A stretch of DNA of 13,401 bases, taken from Planctomycetota bacterium (lineage in GTDB: Bacteria > Planctomycetota > Phycisphaerae > WQYP01 > JAJZKY01). The notes beneath the pieces were generated by a model. It was not told the DNA's origin. It worked only from the letters and a program-made list of their open reading frames with translations, and made no database searches. Made by a program: the position numbers and the translations under genes. The DNA is taken from positions 1 through 13,401 of the forward strand of contig JAJZKY010000041.1 of assembly GCA_021803885.1 (NCBI GenBank), written 5' to 3'. Positions 1 through 7,043 of this stretch are shown in pieces. How positions within the stretch are numbered: position 1 is the stretch's first letter; every line of letters begins with the position of its first letter.

Positions 1-59
1 CGTGAAGCCCTGGGTCAAAAACAGACGCACAAAGGCTCAGTCCAGTGAGGATGGGGGTG

Positions 60-419
60 CTAGATGCGAAGGGTCGAGTGACTGCGAGGGAGCAGAACAG
101 GCGGCGACGAAGCAACCGCTACTCGCTCGTGGATCGAGGGCATTGATGCCATCATTGGGGCTCTTGCCACCACAGCAATCGATACTTCGTGCCAGGCATG
201 ATCCGTTACGTTCGCCACAGCGGCCTGGGTAGCCGCGGCTTCGGGCATCTGCCTGTGGCAACAGAGATTCACTGCTGGAGCATTGCCGCTCATGCAACAC
301 ATTTCGCGCATCCCGCGGCAGCAAGGGGGGATTTCCTTTGGGCAAAGGCTGGCAAACGCGGGGAGCGTAGCCCAGATGGCCACCAGAAGCACCAGAACGT
401 AGCCGCGAATTTTGCTCGT
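60..419 (-). CDS. Small Cys-rich exported protein (three CC pairs), probable ACG start
   Basis: I do not recognise a named family. Read from 419 the product is 119 residues. It has a short basic N-terminus, a hydrophobic stretch (about residues 7-23) ending in LPAFAS that looks like a signal peptide, then a Cys/Met-rich segment with C26, CC33-34, CC41-42, CC53-54 and several Met. Such spacing suggests binding of soft metals such as Cu(I) in the periplasm; this is inference. The first conventional start is GTG at 392, but that start cuts the signal peptide in half and has no ribosome binding site. An AGGAG at 427-431 sits 7 nt before an ACG codon at 419-417, which fits the signal peptide exactly. 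It is the last gene of the minus-strand copper group in the window and has its own promoter-like sequence. The protein ends in TLRI, a tail resembling the ends of two other small proteins here. Confidence 0.6.
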   Translation of the reverse strand, partial: TSKIRGYVLVLLVAIWATLPAFASLCPKEIPPCCRGMREMCCMSGNAPAVNLCCHRQMPEAAATQAAVANVTDHAWHEVSIAVVARAPMMASMPSIHERVAVASSPPVLLPRSHSTLRI

Positions 420-444
420 AGAAAAGCTCCTGCTAAATCTGAGA

Positions 445-473
445 TTAATAATACGCTCTCATGCTCAGGTCAA
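445..473 (-). promoter_or_regulatory. Predicted sigma70-type promoter of the Cys-rich gene
   Basis: On the minus strand TTGACC (473-468) is followed after exactly 17 nt by TATTAA (450-445). It lies about 25 nt upstream of the AGGAG ribosome binding site of the small Cys-rich gene. The -35 box matches the consensus at 5 of 6 positions and the -10 at 4 of 6. This would give the gene expression separate from the upstream membrane-protein gene. Confidence 0.45.
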
Positions 474-481
474 GAAGGATG

Positions 482-505
482 ATTGTCACAATCTGCTATT
501 GTCAC
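482..505 (-). promoter_or_regulatory. Direct repeat GTGACAAT, possible operator
   Basis: GTGACAAT occurs twice on the minus strand (505-498 and 489-482) with starts 16 bp apart, immediately upstream of the predicted -35 box. The inner copy is also part of a 13-nt near-palindrome, GATTGTCACAATC. Position and repetition suggest a transcription-factor site, possibly metal-responsive, but no regulator gene is in the window. Confidence 0.25.
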
Positions 506-561
506 GGCGTTCTTCTCTTGAGAAATGGCTTCAGCCTGCCGCACGTGCCATTCCTGGTTGC

Positions 562-1530
562 TCACGCAGGCTTTGCAGCACGGAGTGGCGGTCCAAAAAT
601 CGCCATCAGGTAGGCAAAGATGAGTGCATAGATAATGGCGGTTCCAAACATGTTGCCCGGCATGCCGCTGGAGCCAATGCTGTATGGACCACCAAAGCCT
701 TCCGCAGTGGTCCAGATCATCAGCGAGAAGATGAATCCGACAGGAAGAAATATACTGAGCATCTTCCCAGTCAGCAGGCTCCACGCAACTGATGCTTCCG
801 TAACAGCGCTCATCACCGCAAAAAATAGCGGACTGGTGTGGGTGATGAGCGCAACCCACAATTGCAGATAGACCACCACAAATCCCGGCTGGCCGCTCTC
901 TGCGCTCGATACAAAATCCACCATGTGATGAAAGAAATAAGGCTGCAGCTTGAAGATGGCATCCCAGGTCCAGAGGAAGCCGAACATCACACGGGCAGCG
1001 TGAATCCAGAATCGGGTTTCCCGCAACTCCTCATGATTGGATACTTCAACGGCTGGACGGCTCATTCGCCATGTCAGGTAGGTGAGCATCAGCGCAATCA
1101 TGTAAGGAGGTGCGATTCCGGCATCCGTGCCGCCCGTCGACGGGTTGAAGTCTCCGCCATGTTCGACCCCGATCCACATAACCGCCAGAAACAGAATGCC
1201 TATCCAGAGCGAAGATCGCATCCCCTTGCCGGAGAGCAGCGTCAACGCCACATACAGGCCCGCGAACATAATCCCCGTACCAACGAGATGAACCATCGCG
1301 GAAGACATCGGCAGGCCCAGGAATTGAGCCATCGACATCTTCGTCGTGCCCGAAGAAAAATTCCATGCGTCGTACAGCCAGATCGCTCCGAATAAAACCC
1401 GCAGATAACGAAACCACTCGACCTGCCTCCGGGCTGGTGGCATCGGCAGCGCATGCTCAACTGGAAACTCAAACCCCAGCATCTCGACCAATTGTCGTGT
1501 CCAGGTGAACTCCCTCTGTTTATCCCTCAC
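562..1530 (-). CDS. DoxX-like multi-pass membrane protein with internal duplication
   Basis: This 322-residue protein has a cytoplasmic N-terminus of about 40 residues and then about eight hydrophobic segments. It is built from two similar halves. Residues 43-58 (LRVLFGAIWLYDAWNF) resemble 179-194 (ARVMFGFLWTWDAIFK). Residues 119-154, with E123, a GG pair and a small/polar loop, resemble 273-310, with E277 and GG. An RxxFG...WDA...K start followed by four helices resembles the DoxX/DoxD membrane family, so the protein reads as a tandem DoxX-like fold. Its function is unknown; the setting suggests a role in metal or redox stress in the inner membrane. The start is GTG with AGGAG at 1536-1540, 5 nt upstream. 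It lies 103 nt downstream of the copA-copB fusion on the same strand, so co-transcription is likely. Confidence 0.7.
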   Translation of the reverse strand: MRDKQREFTWTRQLVEMLGFEFPVEHALPMPPARRQVEWFRYLRVLFGAIWLYDAWNFSSGTTKMSMAQFLGLPMSSAMVHLVGTGIMFAGLYVALTLLSGKGMRSSLWIGILFLAVMWIGVEHGGDFNPSTGGTDAGIAPPYMIALMLTYLTWRMSRPAVEVSNHEELRETRFWIHAARVMFGFLWTWDAIFKLQPYFFHHMVDFVSSAESGQPGFVVVYLQLWVALITHTSPLFFAVMSAVTEASVAWSLLTGKMLSIFLPVGFIFSLMIWTTAEGFGGPYSIGSSGMPGNMFGTAIIYALIFAYLMAIFGPPLRAAKPA

Positions 1531-1633
1531 AATTTCTCCTCGATATCCATCTCGGGCATTGCAAAAGCCGTGTCCGATGTCCGACGGCCAGCGAGAACAA
1601 AATCTGCAATAAGCCCCTTCCCCTCACGCACAC

Positions 1634-2911
1634 TCAAAACCAAGCCCGCACCCCAAACACAAACCGCGGATCACTCACCCGCTCTCCATCCGCCCGTGCA
1701 AACTGCGCCGCATCTCCATACTTCCCGTTGTAGGCAAAGCCCACATACGGCGCAAACTTACGGCTGAACTCATACCGCAACCGAATCCCCGTATCCACTT
1801 CAGACAATCCTGCCCCAGTCCCGCGCGCACGATCATCCTGGCTGTAAAAATTTAGCTCCGCCTGCGGTTCGGCAATCAGCCGCTGCGTAAATAGCAGCTC
1901 ATACGACGCATTGATGCGCCCCCCAACATCGCCATCCGTGCCAATGTACAGCGTAGGAGCAAATTCAAAGAAGTAAGGCGCCATCCCCTCCATCCCAATC
2001 GCCACCCACGTCCGTGCCGGCCCCGAATCCAGATCCTCCCGCACGCCCACCTGCGCATCAAAGTACCGCAGCCGCACCTTCTCCCCCCGCCGATACAGCC
2101 CCGTCCAGTTCGCCGCCGGCGCATTCCCATTCAGCAGATACGTATACGTCGCCGCAGACACGTCTGAAATATCACTCGGACTCATATTCATCCGCGCCCA
2201 CATCAGCCGCTCCTTCACCGTCTGCCAAAAACCATGCCGCTGCACCGCCCCAATAAACTCCGGAACCGTATGCTTCTGGTAGTTGTAGTAATCGCTCTCT
2301 TCCTTCAAATTGCTGAACACCGTCTCCGGATTCGTATCCGTCCAGTCCGAAAGAAAAATCACATGCTCACGATCCGACGCAATCGGATCCTCGCCCGCCG
2401 GATCAATGATCAGTGCACCATGAATCCCCGACTGCTCCTGAAACCGCGTATGGCTGTGATACCAGGCCGTCCCGTTCTGCTTCACCGGAAAGTGATAGTG
2501 AAACGTCTCTCCCGGCGCAATCCCCGCAAAGCTCAGCCCCGGCACACCATCCATATCTGCCGGAATACGCAGCGAGTGCCAGTGCAGCGACGTCGACACC
2601 TTCATTCGATTCGTAACCGCTATCGTTACATCATCTCCCTCGCGCCAACGCAGCACCGGTCCCGGAACCGACCCGTTCACCGCCATCGCCATCGCCCGCC
2701 GACCCGTAAAGTTCACAGGCAGGTAATCAATCGTCAGGTCAAAATGCTTCCCCGTCAGCACCCGCGGCTCAAACACGGCCGCCTCGCCAAACGCCGGCAC
2801 CCCGCTCCAACCGGCCGCCGCCACGGCCGCTCCTGCCGCCACACCCTGCACAAACCTCCGCCGCGTCACGGGGTAAAGCCCGCGCGTGTCGTCATCATGA
2901 TCTATCGACAT
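1634..2911 (-). CDS. copA-copB: CopA (N-terminal) - CopB (C-terminal) chimeric copper-resistance protein
   Basis: The 425-residue product joins parts of two different proteins. Residues 1-283 follow CopA, the periplasmic multicopper oxidase. They include a twin-arginine signal (RRRF at 17-20, then an Ala-rich hydrophobic stretch), the first cupredoxin copper motifs HWH (110-112) and HSH (152-154), and the segment YLLNGNAPAANWTG, after which CopA normally continues for about 300 more residues. From about residue 285 (DAQVGVRED) to the end it follows the C-terminal beta-barrel of CopB, including APYF, a GxGxGLSEVDTG strand, RLRYE, FAPYVG and a final aromatic (VRAWF). All C-terminal CopA copper ligands (HxxHxH and HCH motifs) are missing, so oxidase activity is not expected. 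A working outer-membrane barrel is also unlikely, because the strands are partial. The start ATG has a strong GAGGAGAAGGT ribosome binding site. The coding strand is unusually G-rich compared with the pump genes. An assembly artefact is possible. Confidence 0.85.
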   Translation of the reverse strand: MSIDHDDDTRGLYPVTRRRFVQGVAAGAAVAAAGWSGVPAFGEAAVFEPRVLTGKHFDLTIDYLPVNFTGRRAMAMAVNGSVPGPVLRWREGDDVTIAVTNRMKVSTSLHWHSLRIPADMDGVPGLSFAGIAPGETFHYHFPVKQNGTAWYHSHTRFQEQSGIHGALIIDPAGEDPIASDREHVIFLSDWTDTNPETVFSNLKEESDYYNYQKHTVPEFIGAVQRHGFWQTVKERLMWARMNMSPSDISDVSAATYTYLLNGNAPAANWTGLYRRGEKVRLRYFDAQVGVREDLDSGPARTWVAIGMEGMAPYFFEFAPTLYIGTDGDVGGRINASYELLFTQRLIAEPQAELNFYSQDDRARGTGAGLSEVDTGIRLRYEFSRKFAPYVGFAYNGKYGDAAQFARADGERVSDPRFVFGVRAWF

Positions 2912-3119
2912 ACCTTCTCCTCAAGAACCTGTTTGTCCTCGTCCGGATTCAAGCCGCGATTGCCCTCGCCAGTCGAGCGCGGTGCGTCAAAGTGCCTTAC
3001 AGAATGACGCGAAAGTCTCTGCTGTTGAATCGCGAACGGAATAGATGGAACGATGAAATAGAACAGCGCGCCGATCTCCGGGCAGCTATCCCACACAGTG
3101 ATTTCAATATGCGAGACCG

Positions 3120-3512
3120 CTACACTCTGATGCTGGCAAGTGTCGGGTCGAACGTTGAGTTGTTGAAGCTACTTCGTCGGATCCGAGCAACTGTGGGACA
3201 TGTATGCGAACGGGTATTTGTGCGGGGCCGGTCCACAGATGTGGGCCAAAAATGAGCATCGGGCAGGGAAATTACAAAATCGTTCGTGATCGACGCCGAA
3301 TCGTCGTTGCAAAGAATACTCATGCAGCGCCCCGCGGAGGGAGGAAGCACCGATGCGCCGCGATCAACAGCGGTTCGTGGATTGTTGCGGAAGGCGCACG
3401 CTGCCGAGCCGCCGACCTCCGCAGAGCCACATTGCGCCTTGCAGACCGCCGTGCATGTCTGTGTAACTAAAATCACAGACAGCATCAACAGCCATGTGCA
3501 TCTTCGAAGCAT
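3120..3512 (-). CDS. Small Cys-containing exported protein
   Basis: This 130-residue protein has an N-terminal signal-like segment (basic MLRR, hydrophobic residues 7-19). It carries eight Cys in total (5, 20, 24, 28, 39, 63, 68, 105), including a CxxxCxxxC run at 20-28 just after the hydrophobic segment. The family is not recognised. Position and Cys pattern suggest a periplasmic metal-binding accessory protein, by inference. It is the first gene of the minus-strand copper group, 208 nt upstream of the copA-copB fusion, and divergent from the pump genes. No good Shine-Dalgarno is visible before the ATG. The C-terminus FDPTLASIRV resembles the tail of the other small Cys-rich protein (STLRI). 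A false ORF cannot be excluded, but the signal sequence and shared tail argue for a gene. Confidence 0.5.
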   Translation of the reverse strand: MLRRCTWLLMLSVILVTQTCTAVCKAQCGSAEVGGSAACAFRNNPRTAVDRGASVLPPSAGRCMSILCNDDSASITNDFVISLPDAHFWPTSVDRPRTNTRSHTCPTVARIRRSSFNNSTFDPTLASIRV

Positions 3513-3860
3513 TATCTGATCAGTCTACAGCATGAATAAAACCAATGAGGAACACAGATTGATGACGGGGAAATAATTTTGCTCACCGCAAAAAGCCATG
3601 AATGACGATGCGCATTCCTCCCATCCGTTCAGGCGATTGTCCAACTTCCGCACTAAGTTACTCACTGTCTTTCTGATAGCGCCTGTCTCAATACACGAAT
3701 TTTGCAACCCTGTGCTTCACCCGGTGACGAAATCTCCATCTGATTTGTGAATTTTTCCTGAATCCCCGCTGCAATCGCAAATTGCTGCGAGGTGCCGCTG
3801 CCTGCTAGGATAACGTTGTCGATGCAACGGATACGATCCAATCGAACGAAGTTTGCAACT
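3513..3860. other. Divergent intergenic region
   Basis: These 348 bases separate the minus-strand copper group from the plus-strand pump genes and must carry promoters for both. I see a CTGATCAG palindrome next to the minus-strand start (about 3516-3523) and a GCAAT-N5-ATTGC inverted repeat near 3775-3789. I see no convincing -35/-10 pair. Short ORFs here have no ribosome binding sites or recognisable content. Confidence 0.4.
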
Positions 3861-4169
3861 ATGCTCTCGTGGAAGCAACGCATCGTTGCATTGCTGCTGT
3901 TTGTTCTTTTGTCGCTTCTGGTGATCGATCCGCTTTGGGAATGCCACGATCACTTGGACAATCTCCGGCATCTCGGTCCGCACGGCATGCTTGTGGTTAT
4001 CCTGGTGATTGCCTGTGCCAGTATTTCGCTGCTCAGGGTCTTCCAGTGGCTTGGGCTGCTGCTGTCTGTCACCGCGGGCAGGCTCAGATCGATGGCCGTT
4101 TTGCCAGGTATGTCGCATGGCGCGCCGACTGCGGCCTTTGCTGCAACACCGCCACCCCTTCGAATATAG
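3861..4169 (+). CDS. Small two-helix membrane protein with CHDH motif
   Basis: Starting at ATG 3861 the product is 102 residues. It has hydrophobic helices at about 7-23 and 42-58. The loop between them carries C28-H29-D30-H31, then HLGPHG at 37-42, a Cys/His/Asp-rich set that could bind a metal ion at the membrane face. The tail is Pro/Ala-rich and ends PPPLRI. The same frame is open upstream (GTG 3792, ATG 3822), but 3861 gives a compact N-terminus with Lys/Arg before helix 1. Ribosome binding sites are weak for all candidates. I recall similar small proteins next to RND metal-efflux genes in Acidobacteriota but cannot name the family. It is the first plus-strand gene of the pump region. 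Confidence 0.6.
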   Translation: MLSWKQRIVALLLFVLLSLLVIDPLWECHDHLDNLRHLGPHGMLVVILVIACASISLLRVFQWLGLLLSVTAGRLRSMAVLPGMSHGAPTAAFAATPPPLRI

Positions 4170-4508
4170 CCTTCGGAATCGTTGCCCTGTCCGGCGCTTC
4201 CATCTGAGCGTTTCTGTCCCTTGACTCGCCAGACAGGCAGAGCCGTATCTCCACTTTTCAGCAGACAGGTTCCAGACCATGACAATGTATTTACCTGCAA
4301 GTCTTCGCAGGCGGCATACGCCTGCCGGGCACTTGTTAGCTCAGTGCATCGTTCTCGGAGTAGCGAGCGCCATTGCTGCGCGGTTTTTGGACATAGAGGA
4401 AACCGGAGTTCTCTCAGTTTATTCTGTCACTTCGGGAATGCGTGTTCACATCGGGCAAGAAGTGAAGTATCCCAATTGGCATCTTTTGAGCGAGTCGGGA
4501 GCGCGTCG
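4170..4508 (+). other. Gap between small membrane gene and outer-membrane channel gene
   Basis: This stretch of 339 bases has no certain gene. It holds most of a 77-codon ORF (4279-4512), described separately. CAGACAGG occurs twice (about 4230 and 4262). TTGACT at 4221-4226 is a possible -35 box, without a good -10. The frame of the channel gene is open through the whole gap, but that upstream extension shows no signal peptide or family features. Confidence 0.4.
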
Positions 4509-4512
4509 ATGA
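4279..4512 (+). CDS. Possible 77-residue leader ORF overlapping the channel gene start
   Basis: This 77-codon ORF ends at TGA 4510-4512, which overlaps the ATG of the channel lipoprotein gene (4509-4511) as ATGA, the arrangement typical of translationally coupled genes. It has one moderately hydrophobic stretch (about residues 19-36) and no recognisable domain. The Shine-Dalgarno before its ATG is weak (CAGG, about 10 nt). The overlap may be chance, so I treat it as a candidate only. Confidence 0.3.
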   Translation: MTMYLPASLRRRHTPAGHLLAQCIVLGVASAIAARFLDIEETGVLSVYSVTSGMRVHIGQEVKYPNWHLLSESGARR

Positions 4513-5981
4513 AATCCAGTGTTCTGTCCGTGCTTACTTGTTTCGTTGTCCTGCCACTGGCCGGATGCGTGAGAGTCCAACGCTATCATCCTCTTCCTCT
4601 CGCTCCAGCGGCTACCGCCGCGTCGATCGAGTCCCGAACGCTTGGCAGTCCGGCCTTGGAGGGAATTCTTGAAAAGGGTCTTGGCCATAAGCTGCATTCC
4701 TGGCCTGAGCAAAACTGGGACCTGCAGATGCTCACGCTTGCGGCGATTTACTACAGCCCCGCGCTTCAACAGGCGCGTGCGCAGGTGAGCGCTGCTGACG
4801 CGGCTGTTGTTACCGCCGGTGAAAAGCCGAATCCCACCTTTCATCTGCAGCCCGGAATACCAAGTCCCTACCTGTTTGCCCTCGACTTTCTTCTTCCCAT
4901 TCGGACAGCGGGAAGACGCAGGATCATGGTGCGACAAGCCAAAGACCTCTCTCTGGCCGCCAGGTTGAGTCTGGCGCAGGCGACCTGGCAGGTTTACAGC
5001 AATGTTCGAGCCGCATTGGTCAACTACTTTGTGGCCAAACAGGGAGTGAGTTTGCTGCAGGCGCAGGAGCGCTTGCAGGCCGATCGCGTCAGACTGCTTC
5101 GTCAACGGTTTGCCGCCGGAGAAATTTCGCGGCCGATAGTTTCTAACGCGCGGGTTTCACTGTTACAGGCTTATGTGCGCCTTGAAACCGCTGAGGGCCG
5201 CGTTCCTGAAACTCGCGCAGCGCTCGCGGCTTCCATCGGTGTCCCGGTTACCGCACTCAAGGGCATCCATTTCGTCTGGCCAGACTTCAGCAATCCGCCG
5301 AGCCCACGATCCATTTCCTCGCGGCACATTCAGCGGGAGGCCGTGCTGAACCGGCTCGACGTTCGCAAAGCGCTGGCCCAGTATGCTGCTGCACAATCAG
5401 CACTGCAATTGGAAATAGCCCGGCAGTATCCTAATTTCCAACTCGGCCCGGGTTATGACTACGAAGAAGGAAACAACTATTTCACGCTGGCGTACTCGCT
5501 GACGCTCCCCATCTTCAATCACAATCAGGGGCCGATCGCGAAAGCGGAGGCGCAGCGCAAGTTAGCAGCCTCGGCTTTTCTTGCCGCGCAGGCCAGCGCC
5601 ATCGCTCAGAGCGAAGCGGCTCTTGCCCGCTACCGTAGCGAGTGGAGAAATTTGAACGCCTCTGAACAGGCCCTTGCACAACTTGAGCACGGAGTGATTC
5701 CCAAGGAACGCAGCACCGTCGCTGCCGGTGAAGCCAGCCGCCTGGCTCTCTATGCTGTACTTTCGCAAAGGCCGGCCATGGCGCAAACCTGGCTCAACTC
5801 GCTTGCACAAACACAATCCGCATTGGGAGCGCTCGAAAACTCGGTCGAGCGTCCGCTTGTGTCAGACGAGATCGTACTCAAAGCACAATCTTCGAACCAC
5901 GCTGAAGAGCTGCCGGGCAGCAGATCGAGAGACACCGGGCTGAAACCAGTCCGTTCAAGAAATCAAAAGGGGATGCAATGA
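4509..5981 (+). CDS. RND efflux outer-membrane channel lipoprotein (TolC/CusC-like)
   Basis: This 490-residue protein belongs to the outer membrane efflux protein (OEP) family, the trimeric exit duct of tripartite efflux pumps. It begins with a lipoprotein signal whose lipobox is LAGC with Cys at 20. Two OEP repeats follow: about 70-250, with the PNPTF motif at 107-111 and a long helical segment to 245, and about 275-445. The LSLTLP-type strand segment at 328-334 is typical of the barrel. Length fits the CusC/CzcC group. The start at 4509 gives the lipobox and has GGGAG 7 nt upstream; the much longer open frame back to 4182 lacks these features. Its stop overlaps the adaptor ATG (ATGA, 5978-5981), so it is co-translated with the adaptor. 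The substrate is presumably a metal ion, by context. Confidence 0.88.
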   Translation: MKSSVLSVLTCFVVLPLAGCVRVQRYHPLPLAPAATAASIESRTLGSPALEGILEKGLGHKLHSWPEQNWDLQMLTLAAIYYSPALQQARAQVSAADAAVVTAGEKPNPTFHLQPGIPSPYLFALDFLLPIRTAGRRRIMVRQAKDLSLAARLSLAQATWQVYSNVRAALVNYFVAKQGVSLLQAQERLQADRVRLLRQRFAAGEISRPIVSNARVSLLQAYVRLETAEGRVPETRAALAASIGVPVTALKGIHFVWPDFSNPPSPRSISSRHIQREAVLNRLDVRKALAQYAAAQSALQLEIARQYPNFQLGPGYDYEEGNNYFTLAYSLTLPIFNHNQGPIAKAEAQRKLAASAFLAAQASAIAQSEAALARYRSEWRNLNASEQALAQLEHGVIPKERSTVAAGEASRLALYAVLSQRPAMAQTWLNSLAQTQSALGALENSVERPLVSDEIVLKAQSSNHAEELPGSRSRDTGLKPVRSRNQKGMQ

Positions 5982-7042
5982 AGAGGAGAGATACTCAGTG
6001 GCTCGCTGTCGTGGCGTTGGTATGTTTCGCCGTGATTTTGACTCTTGGACTGAAGGCGGTGTCTGCAAAACAGACGATTCACTCCGCAGGGGCTGCCGCA
6101 GCTTCGTCTCATGCAAGAGTGACCAGTGAGAACGGGCAGGTTGCCATTCATCTCAGCCAGGAAGAACAGCAGAACCTTGGGCTTGCCGAAGCGCCGCTCC
6201 AATCGGCGCGGCGTGGTAAGCAGATGACTCTTCCAGCTACGGTATTGGCAGTGGGCAATCTGCAGACTCTGGTTTCCGCTTACGAGGCGGCTTCCGCTCA
6301 GTTGCAGAAGGCAGAGATCGTTGCCAACGTCTCCCGGCAGGAATATCAGCGTCTTAAGAAGCTCTACGGCGACAAACAAAACGTCTCCGCGAAAGCCGTG
6401 CAGGCTGCGGAGGGAGTTTACCAACGCAATGAAGTGGATTTTCGCCTGGCACAGGAGAATCTTTTTCTTGCCGCCGGCTCTGTTCGTCAGGGCTGGGGCA
6501 AAACCATCGCTGGATGGATGGTCCACCACGCCAACTCTCTGCGGGACGTGCTCCATGGCGATGACGTTCTGGTTGAGATGACGATGCCCATGGGTGAGGC
6601 CGTTCCGGCTCCTTCCGGAATCGAGTTCGAACTGCCGGCCGGCGGTCGCGCGTATGCCCGCTTCGTTTCGGCATTTCCGCGGACGGACCCGCGAGTCCAG
6701 GGAGCGAGCTACCTTTACATTGCACGGTTATATCCGGGGCTTGCACCCGGGCTGAATCTGGTAGCGCGCTTTGGCGTGGGAGCCCTCTGTAACGGTGTTA
6801 TTGTTCCAGCAAGCGCGGTGGTATGGCTGCATGGGAAAGCATGGGCCTACATCGCAGCGGGAGCAGACGGCTTCGTCAGGCGCAGAGTCACAACGGATAT
6901 TCCTGCTTCCGGCGGTTGGTTTATGGCACAAGATTTTCGACCCGGTGCTTCCGTCGTAACCCAGGATGCTCAACAAATTCTTGCGGTCGAACTGGCAGCC
7001 GGACAGCTCTCGCATGGAAAAGCACGAGGGGGGCGGCGCTGA
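5978..7042 (+). CDS. RND efflux periplasmic adaptor (membrane fusion protein, CusB-like)
   Basis: This 354-residue protein links the inner-membrane pump to the outer-membrane channel. It has an N-terminal membrane anchor or signal at about 8-30, a beta strand segment (QVAIHLSQEEQQNLGL, 54-69), a helical hairpin predicted at about 98-167, and a beta-barrel/membrane-proximal part (about 195-340) with the typical VPASAVVWLHGKAWAYI segment at 276-292. Oddly, I see no lipoyl half-motifs (G-x-V-x-x-x-V-x-x-G-x-x-V) flanking the hairpin; VLAVGNLQTL leads straight into the helix. RND adaptors of this short kind exist in metal-pump clusters, so it is probably functional. It starts with AAGGGG 6 nt upstream of ATG and overlaps the channel stop; the permease starts 1 nt after its stop. 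Confidence 0.85.
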   Translation: MKRRDTQWLAVVALVCFAVILTLGLKAVSAKQTIHSAGAAAASSHARVTSENGQVAIHLSQEEQQNLGLAEAPLQSARRGKQMTLPATVLAVGNLQTLVSAYEAASAQLQKAEIVANVSRQEYQRLKKLYGDKQNVSAKAVQAAEGVYQRNEVDFRLAQENLFLAAGSVRQGWGKTIAGWMVHHANSLRDVLHGDDVLVEMTMPMGEAVPAPSGIEFELPAGGRAYARFVSAFPRTDPRVQGASYLYIARLYPGLAPGLNLVARFGVGALCNGVIVPASAVVWLHGKAWAYIAAGADGFVRRRVTTDIPASGGWFMAQDFRPGASVVTQDAQQILAVELAAGQLSHGKARGGRR

Positions 7043-7043
7043 A

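Noticed and set aside
838..1395. 185-codon plus ORF
   Set aside because: Antisense of the DoxX-like gene; composition typical of a shadow frame.
1531..1633. Possible terminator from GCCGT/ACGGC arms between the fusion and the DoxX-like gene
   Set aside because: The stem is only 5 bp with no T-tract; a continuous transcript is more likely.
2234..3007. 257-codon plus ORF, very Arg/His-rich
   Set aside because: It is antisense to the clearly coding copA part; its composition reflects the strong base bias of that gene.
2902..3096. 64-codon minus ORF ending inside the copA-copB start
   Set aside because: Its last codons are the ribosome binding site of the fusion gene, and it has no signal, domain or own Shine-Dalgarno.
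3525..3707. 60-codon minus ORF in the divergent region
   Set aside because: No ribosome binding site, no hydrophobic or domain signal, and it sits where promoters are needed.
3875..3889. GCAACG-N3-CGTTGC inverted repeat as an operator
   Set aside because: It lies within the first codons of the small membrane gene and is short; no supporting evidence.
3717..4280. 187-codon minus ORF
   Set aside because: Basic, low-complexity antisense of the small membrane gene and its flanks.
4182..4508. N-terminal extension of the channel protein
   Set aside because: The open frame upstream of 4509 has no family features and would bury the lipoprotein signal.
4446..5105. 219-codon minus ORF
   Set aside because: Antisense shadow of the channel gene with no recognisable content.
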